Source: Saprospiraceae bacterium (GTDB lineage: Bacteria > Bacteroidota > Bacteroidia > Chitinophagales > Saprospiraceae). Taken from it: a stretch of 9,159 bases of DNA. The translations under genes and the position numbers were made by a program. Positions 5,093 through 9,159 of this stretch are shown here, piece after piece (the stretch's first letter is position 1; each line of letters begins with the position of its first letter). The DNA lies in assembly GCA_013042795.1 (NCBI GenBank), contig JABDPK010000209.1, positions 1 through 9,159 on the forward strand. The letters run 5' to 3'. A model generated the notes under the pieces. That model had not been told where the DNA came from. It did no database searches and saw nothing but the letters and a program-made list of their open reading frames with translations.

Positions 5093-7519
5093 TTACCCCT
5101 CAATCCTTGAGCTTTCTTCTTCCAGACCTGTTTTACGGTTCCTTGACCTTTTCACATTCTGGTTTCCGAAATTATAACTCATGCTCAATGTGACTCTCTG
5201 GCTGTCCCATACACCATTTCCTTCTCCATAGAGGCCATTAAAATCAGAGAATCCGCTCCATCCGCTCTGGAAGAAAATATCTTCAGCACTCAATCTGACA
5301 TTCAGTTTGTCATCCAGAAATTTTCTTTGAAGTCCAAGGTTCAAAGACCAGCTCGTTTCGTATTCAAAGACTCCTCCCCAAATACCAGGTCCGGAAAACC
5401 AGCCACTCACTTCACCCCTGAAGCCTTTTGGCAGGTTAAAGGTGTGTTGCTGATAAATGTTATATGACCAGGCCTGGAGATCCACTATGACTCCATCACC
5501 ATAATCTGCCTGGTTGTCCTGGTAATTTCCATTGACATTGAAATAGGCATTCCATGAATTTGAGATCTGTACAGGTGCACTGATATTGAAGGCAAAAACT
5601 TTCTGTTCAGCCAGGTTGTCCCAGTTGATAAAACTAGCCCTTGGATCACTGTCATCAGGACCAATCAATCTTGTAATCTGATCCTGTGTCTTGCTATAGG
5701 ACAACTTGAAATTATACCTGTATTTAAGTGTATAACCCAATTCAACATTATTGACAATTTCAGCTCTCAGGAAAGGATTTCCTTTAGAAAATGACAGTTC
5801 ACTGATCTGGAATTTAAATGGATTCAAAACATTATAATCCGGTCTGTTAATTCTTCGACCATAATTTAAATTGAAGACATGTTCCCTGGCCAATTGGTAT
5901 GTCAATCCAAGGTTAGGGAAAACACTCAGGTAATCCTGCTCAACTGGATCTTCATTTAATTCAGGTTTGAAAGCTTCCAGTGTTCCTACAGCATCTGTTT
6001 GTTCCAGTCTCACACCGGAACTCATACTCAATTTATCCGTTAGACCCCTGTTAAAACTAACATAGGCTGCATATACCTTTTCATCATAATCAAAATAGTT
6101 GGACTTATTGTCGTTCCTTGTTGAAGTTCCGTTTTCAATATCATAAAACAAAAAGGTATTATCCGTTTTGACATTACTGAACTTCGATCCCAGACCAAGT
6201 TTTCCACCCATGAAGTCCTGTTCATAATCAACTTTAAATGTATAGATATCAATTTCTACCGGTGTATCAGTATTATTCATTGATTCATAAAGCAAGGTCG
6301 TCTCTGTGGGATCATAATATTCATTGGGTTGCATTGAACTTGCTTCATTTCTGTATCTCCCATAATCAGCATCTATGTTCAGACTTTGTTTACTGTTATC
6401 AAAAACATAATTCAAATTAAATGTCTGGTTATTCCTGCTGACTTCTGAATTATTGCCTGCAATCAGGATACTATCTATTGACGTTGATCCCTGTGAAGCC
6501 AACTCGTTTCGGTTATCAGTATTGGTTTCGCCGTCATCTTTTCTTGCTGATACAAGAAACCCAAGCGTTGAGTTTTTACCCACAAAAAAATCGGTACCAA
6601 GTCTGATATTAGCCCCTTCTCTTGCGTCAATGATCTCTGTATCAGAATTCATAACCAATCCATTCTGGTAATTAATAAAATCGATTTCCTGCCAGCTGTT
6701 TCGGTTATTATACCCTAATGCACCAAACATATTCATATGCTTGTTTCGGTAGTTCCCGCTTGAATTTACATTGCCCCTGACTTTTCTTCCTTTGCTGAGG
6801 CTGCTGCTTAAGGATCCGTTTGTACCCAGGTTTTTATCCTTCTTCAAGCGTATATCAATGATACCAGCATTACCTTCTGCTTCGTATTTAGCCCCGGGAT
6901 TAGTAATAATATCAATTTTATCGATTTGTTCGGCCGGAAGGTTTTCAAGGTATGCTGTCAAGTCAGCTCCGGAAAGAGGCAGTCTTTTTCCATCGACATA
7001 CATGAGTACCCCATTTCGTCCAAGGATTGAAATATTGTTATTGTTATCTACCAGGACACCAGGTGCTTTTCTCAGCAAACCAATGCCGTTATCACCAATG
7101 CTGTTAATGGTTCCTTGTACATTAAAAACTGTTCTGTCTGGTTTGACTTCCACGATTGAACGTGTAGCGGTAACCACTGCAGTCTCCAGTTGAACTGAAG
7201 CCGATTCAAATTTTATCAGACCAAGGTCCAGAGGATCTGTTCCCGAGACTTTTACTTGATCAATCTGAACATCACCCAGTCCGATGTAACTTGCAGAAAG
7301 AAAATAATCTCCGCCTTCTACAGCATTGAATTTGAAATCACCAGCTTCATCAGATGTTTCAACTTTGACCAGGGATGAGTCAGTTGCTTCATAAAGAATA
7401 ACATTGGCAAACAGGACGGGATTCATATCCGGATCAACAAGCTTGCCTTCAATAAATGATTTTTGAGCGTTTCCCAGCAGAGGTACCAGGAATAGCAATA
7501 GTAAGGATTGTAGTTTCAT
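5093..7519 (-). CDS. TonB-dependent-receptor-like outer-membrane beta-barrel protein
   Basis: This is a predicted outer-membrane protein of 808 residues in the barrel family often annotated as outer membrane beta-barrel or TonB-dependent receptor. Residues 1-18 are a signal peptide (Leu-rich core, cut near GNA|Q). Residues 20-105 form a carboxypeptidase-regulatory-like Ig-type domain (IEGKLVDPDMNPVLFANV). Residues 113-228 form a plug domain, with AVVTATR, VDNNNNISILGRNGVLMYVD and GNAGIIDIRL. The barrel follows from about 230, with family-typical NYGRRINRPDYNVLNPF and a KGNPFLRAE stretch. The last strand is RVTLSMSYNFGNQ, then a charged tail (788-808). The start at 7519 is preferred because the signal peptide begins there; an in-frame ATG at 7603 would add 28 residues before it. 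No SusD-like partner is seen, so a glycan-uptake role is not supported; ligand unknown. It lies 120 bases downstream of the Asp-box T9SS protein on the same strand. Confidence 0.88.
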   Translation of the reverse strand: MKLQSLLLLFLVPLLGNAQKSFIEGKLVDPDMNPVLFANVILYEATDSSLVKVETSDEAGDFKFNAVEGGDYFLSASYIGLGDVQIDQVKVSGTDPLDLGLIKFESASVQLETAVVTATRSIVEVKPDRTVFNVQGTINSIGDNGIGLLRKAPGVLVDNNNNISILGRNGVLMYVDGKRLPLSGADLTAYLENLPAEQIDKIDIITNPGAKYEAEGNAGIIDIRLKKDKNLGTNGSLSSSLSKGRKVRGNVNSSGNYRNKHMNMFGALGYNNRNSWQEIDFINYQNGLVMNSDTEIIDAREGANIRLGTDFFVGKNSTLGFLVSARKDDGETNTDNRNELASQGSTSIDSILIAGNNSEVSRNNQTFNLNYVFDNSKQSLNIDADYGRYRNEASSMQPNEYYDPTETTLLYESMNNTDTPVEIDIYTFKVDYEQDFMGGKLGLGSKFSNVKTDNTFLFYDIENGTSTRNDNKSNYFDYDEKVYAAYVSFNRGLTDKLSMSSGVRLEQTDAVGTLEAFKPELNEDPVEQDYLSVFPNLGLTYQLAREHVFNLNYGRRINRPDYNVLNPFKFQISELSFSKGNPFLRAEIVNNVELGYTLKYRYNFKLSYSKTQDQITRLIGPDDSDPRASFINWDNLAEQKVFAFNISAPVQISNSWNAYFNVNGNYQDNQADYGDGVIVDLQAWSYNIYQQHTFNLPKGFRGEVSGWFSGPGIWGGVFEYETSWSLNLGLQRKFLDDKLNVRLSAEDIFFQSGWSGFSDFNGLYGEGNGVWDSQRVTLSMSYNFGNQNVKRSRNRKTGLEEESSRIEG

Positions 7520-7567
7520 AGTTATGTCTAGATTTTCGAATGATTCAATATAAAAGTGCCTATAAAA

Positions 7568-7594
7568 TTCAGATGAGGAAAAAGTTTCAGATGA
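7568..7594. repeat. 9-bp direct repeat in leader of the outer-membrane protein gene
   Basis: TTCAGATGA occurs at 7568-7576 and again at 7586-7594, 18 bp apart start to start (read on the minus strand as TCATCTGAA). The repeats lie 49-75 bases upstream of the preferred start at 7519, inside the 120-base gap between the two minus-strand genes. They could be regulator sites, or they may be chance in short A/T-rich sequence. Confidence 0.25.
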
Positions 7595-7639
7595 ATCGGG
7601 CAATAAATTCTATGAGATAAAACTATTAATCGACTTCAA

Positions 7640-9159
7640 TTAGTGATAGATCATGATCTTTTGGTTAACAACAGTCTCCTTGTCAGATAGTTGCAGTATA
7701 TACACACCTTGATTTAGTTGAGCTAAATTCAGGATCGGAGATGATGCGAAACTGGCCTTCCTCAGACCCTGCATGTCATATACTATAATTGAATTAAATT
7801 TATTGTGATCAGGCAGGTAAACTACCCCGGAAGTTGGATTTGGATAAATGTATGGACTTGCTTCAGTCAAAATATCCAAAGAAGTAGTCATTGGAAGTTC
7901 ATAACGGTATATTCCTTTTCCATAAGTAGCTGCATACAGCAACCTGGACTCCTTTGTTTTATCTAAATCACATACAGGAACAACTGGCATATCTATCCCT
8001 ATTTTATTCCAGGATTGTCCCCTGTCAGGCGAGTAGAAAACACCGACATCTGTGGCAACATATAAATGATCTTCAAGGAGATCATCTACCAGGATATCAT
8101 TGACCGGGATGTCCGGTAATTCTTCTGCGACCGGCAACCAATTGATTCCTTCATTGTCCGAATAAAAAACATGTGAAGTCATTTCCCCGAATCGAAATCC
8201 GGAGAGTGTCACATAAATTCCAGTGGACCATTTATCAAACTTTACTGAAGTGACCCATCGTTGAGGCAGGTTGTGAGTGATATCCATGAACGAAGATCCC
8301 CCATCCCTGCTCAGCCAAACTTTACCATGATCGGTACCCAAACAAATAGATTGTTCATCCACTGAAGATATATCCAAGGCAGAAAAAGTACCTGTGACAA
8401 CACCCCCTTCACCAACATTTGGTTGTAGTATTTGTGGAGATAAAGCACTCCATTCTACCCCCCAATTCTCTGTGACATATAAACTTTGAGAAGCAGTATA
8501 AATCCTGTCAGGGTTGGCTGGGTCCGGGACCAATGGAGCATTCCAGTTAAAAAAACCTTCCAGCCCAGAAACCCGGTCTTCAAAACTTAATCCACCATCG
8601 GATGATACAGCCACATGTCCCCTGGCGACCTGGACCATTATCCTGTTATTATCATGTGGATCCACAAGCACTGAAAAACCGTCTCCTCCCCACAAGTAAT
8701 TCCATTGATCAGCTTCTCCTCTTGTGGAAAGTATTCCATTATCCTGGGTTCCACCATATATGACATCAGGATTGGACGGCTCTGCTGTACAGGTATAAAA
8801 TTGAATATTCTCTAGTGCTTTGACATTATAATGTGTAAGACCGCCATCATAACTAATATCTATACCTCCGTCATGACCATCAATATAAAAATCAGGAACG
8901 GCTGGATGAGTATAAAAGGCATGATGATCGATATGAGCATCGTAAAAAATCCGTTGCCAGCTATCGCCTCCATCATCCGAAGCGAACATGTTCAGACCTG
9001 TCACAAATACCTTATCTGGATTATTTGGATGGACATATATCCTTCCAAACCACCAGGTAAAAGGAACGTTATTAATATTAACCAGTGATTTTGAACTCCA
9101 GTTATCGCCTCCATCTCCACTCCTGTAGATACCCTGCAGGTTTCCTCGAGCATCAGCAT
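7640..9159 (-). CDS. Secreted Asp-box (BNR) beta-propeller protein with T9SS C-terminal sorting domain, 5'-partial
   Basis: The frame is open from the right edge to the stop at 7640, giving 505 visible residues; the true N-terminus and any signal peptide lie outside. A GTG at 9004 is internal, because the upstream frame encodes an Asp box (SGDGGDNW, 9121-9098) and then WWFGRIYVHPNNPDKVF. At least eight Asp boxes of the S/T-x-D/N-x-G-x-x-aromatic type are seen, including ASDDGGDSW (near 8980), SSDGGLSF (8605), TENWGVEW (8473), SRDGGSSF (8311), SDNEGINW (8161) and SPDRGQSW (8032). They mark a sialidase/sortilin-like beta-propeller. YGGTQDNG (near 8755) is typical of this repeat group. The last 72 residues are a type A T9SS sorting domain (YPNPTSGVVYLP, then LNLAQLNQGVYILQL and a basic/hydrophobic last strand), so the protein is exported through the outer membrane and probably cell-attached or released. 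No catalytic residues could be assigned; calling it a glycosidase would be unsafe. Confidence 0.88.
   Translation of the reverse strand, partial: ADARGNLQGIYRSGDGGDNWSSKSLVNINNVPFTWWFGRIYVHPNNPDKVFVTGLNMFASDDGGDSWQRIFYDAHIDHHAFYTHPAVPDFYIDGHDGGIDISYDGGLTHYNVKALENIQFYTCTAEPSNPDVIYGGTQDNGILSTRGEADQWNYLWGGDGFSVLVDPHDNNRIMVQVARGHVAVSSDGGLSFEDRVSGLEGFFNWNAPLVPDPANPDRIYTASQSLYVTENWGVEWSALSPQILQPNVGEGGVVTGTFSALDISSVDEQSICLGTDHGKVWLSRDGGSSFMDITHNLPQRWVTSVKFDKWSTGIYVTLSGFRFGEMTSHVFYSDNEGINWLPVAEELPDIPVNDILVDDLLEDHLYVATDVGVFYSPDRGQSWNKIGIDMPVVPVCDLDKTKESRLLYAATYGKGIYRYELPMTTSLDILTEASPYIYPNPTSGVVYLPDHNKFNSIIVYDMQGLRKASFASSPILNLAQLNQGVYILQLSDKETVVNQKIMIYH

Noticed and set aside
6771..7193. Plus-strand open frame of 140 codons within the outer-membrane protein gene
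   Set aside because: It is antisense to the plug domain and its hydrophobic, Pro/Ser-rich composition is what the complement of that region gives.
7640..9004. Asp-box protein starting at the GTG at 9004
   Set aside because: The same frame continues open to the window edge and encodes another Asp box and propeller-type sequence, so the GTG is an internal valine and the gene is 5'-partial.
5093..9159. Polysaccharide utilisation locus (SusC/SusD type)
   Set aside because: No SusD-like lipoprotein or recognisable glycoside hydrolase is seen; the barrel belongs to a different receptor-like family, and Asp boxes alone do not show enzyme activity.

Overview
The window looks like ordinary chromosome of a member of the Bacteroidota (Bacteroidetes). 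The strongest evidence is a secreted Asp-box protein ending in a type IX secretion (T9SS) C-terminal sorting domain, beside an outer-membrane beta-barrel protein of the carboxypeptidase-regulatory/plug/barrel type abundant in this phylum. Weaker support comes from A/T-rich leaders without clear Shine-Dalgarno sequences and a TAnnTTTG-type -7 promoter element. A free-living, Saprospiria- or Cytophagia-like lineage is possible, but the genus cannot be told from the sequence.

Layout. (1) 2-769, plus: a TauE/SafE (TSUP) family membrane transporter, complete except for its first few residues. (2) 808-1200, minus: a small, very basic secreted protein of unknown function, convergent with the transporter; a 9-bp hairpin lies between them. 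(3) 1201-1433: a divergent intergenic region with seven TTAAC/GTTAA motifs, two of them 11 bp apart, plus a 12-bp palindrome abutting a -7-like element. (4) 1434-4598, plus: a 1054-residue UvrD/Rep-type superfamily 1 helicase fused to a RecB/Cas4-type PD-(D/E)XK nuclease. (5) 4605-4982, plus: a four-helix membrane protein resembling the TMEM220 family, 6 bp after the helicase and probably co-transcribed. (6) 5093-7519, minus: the TonB-dependent-receptor-like outer-membrane barrel protein, convergent with the TMEM220-like gene; a second hairpin overlaps that gene's stop codon. (7) 7640-9159, minus: the Asp-box T9SS cargo protein, whose 5' end lies beyond the window. No stretch longer than 300 bases lacks a gene.

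The genes do not form one obvious pathway. The helicase-nuclease probably acts in DNA break processing. The last two genes belong to the cell envelope and secretome and may share a transcript. I found no CRISPR array, tRNA, rRNA, insertion sequence or recognisable defence or toxin-antitoxin module, and nothing that amounts to a clearly new system. The points most worth a second look are the unusual cysteine spacing of the helicase-nuclease, the TTAAC motif cluster, and the uncharacterised secreted basic protein next to it.
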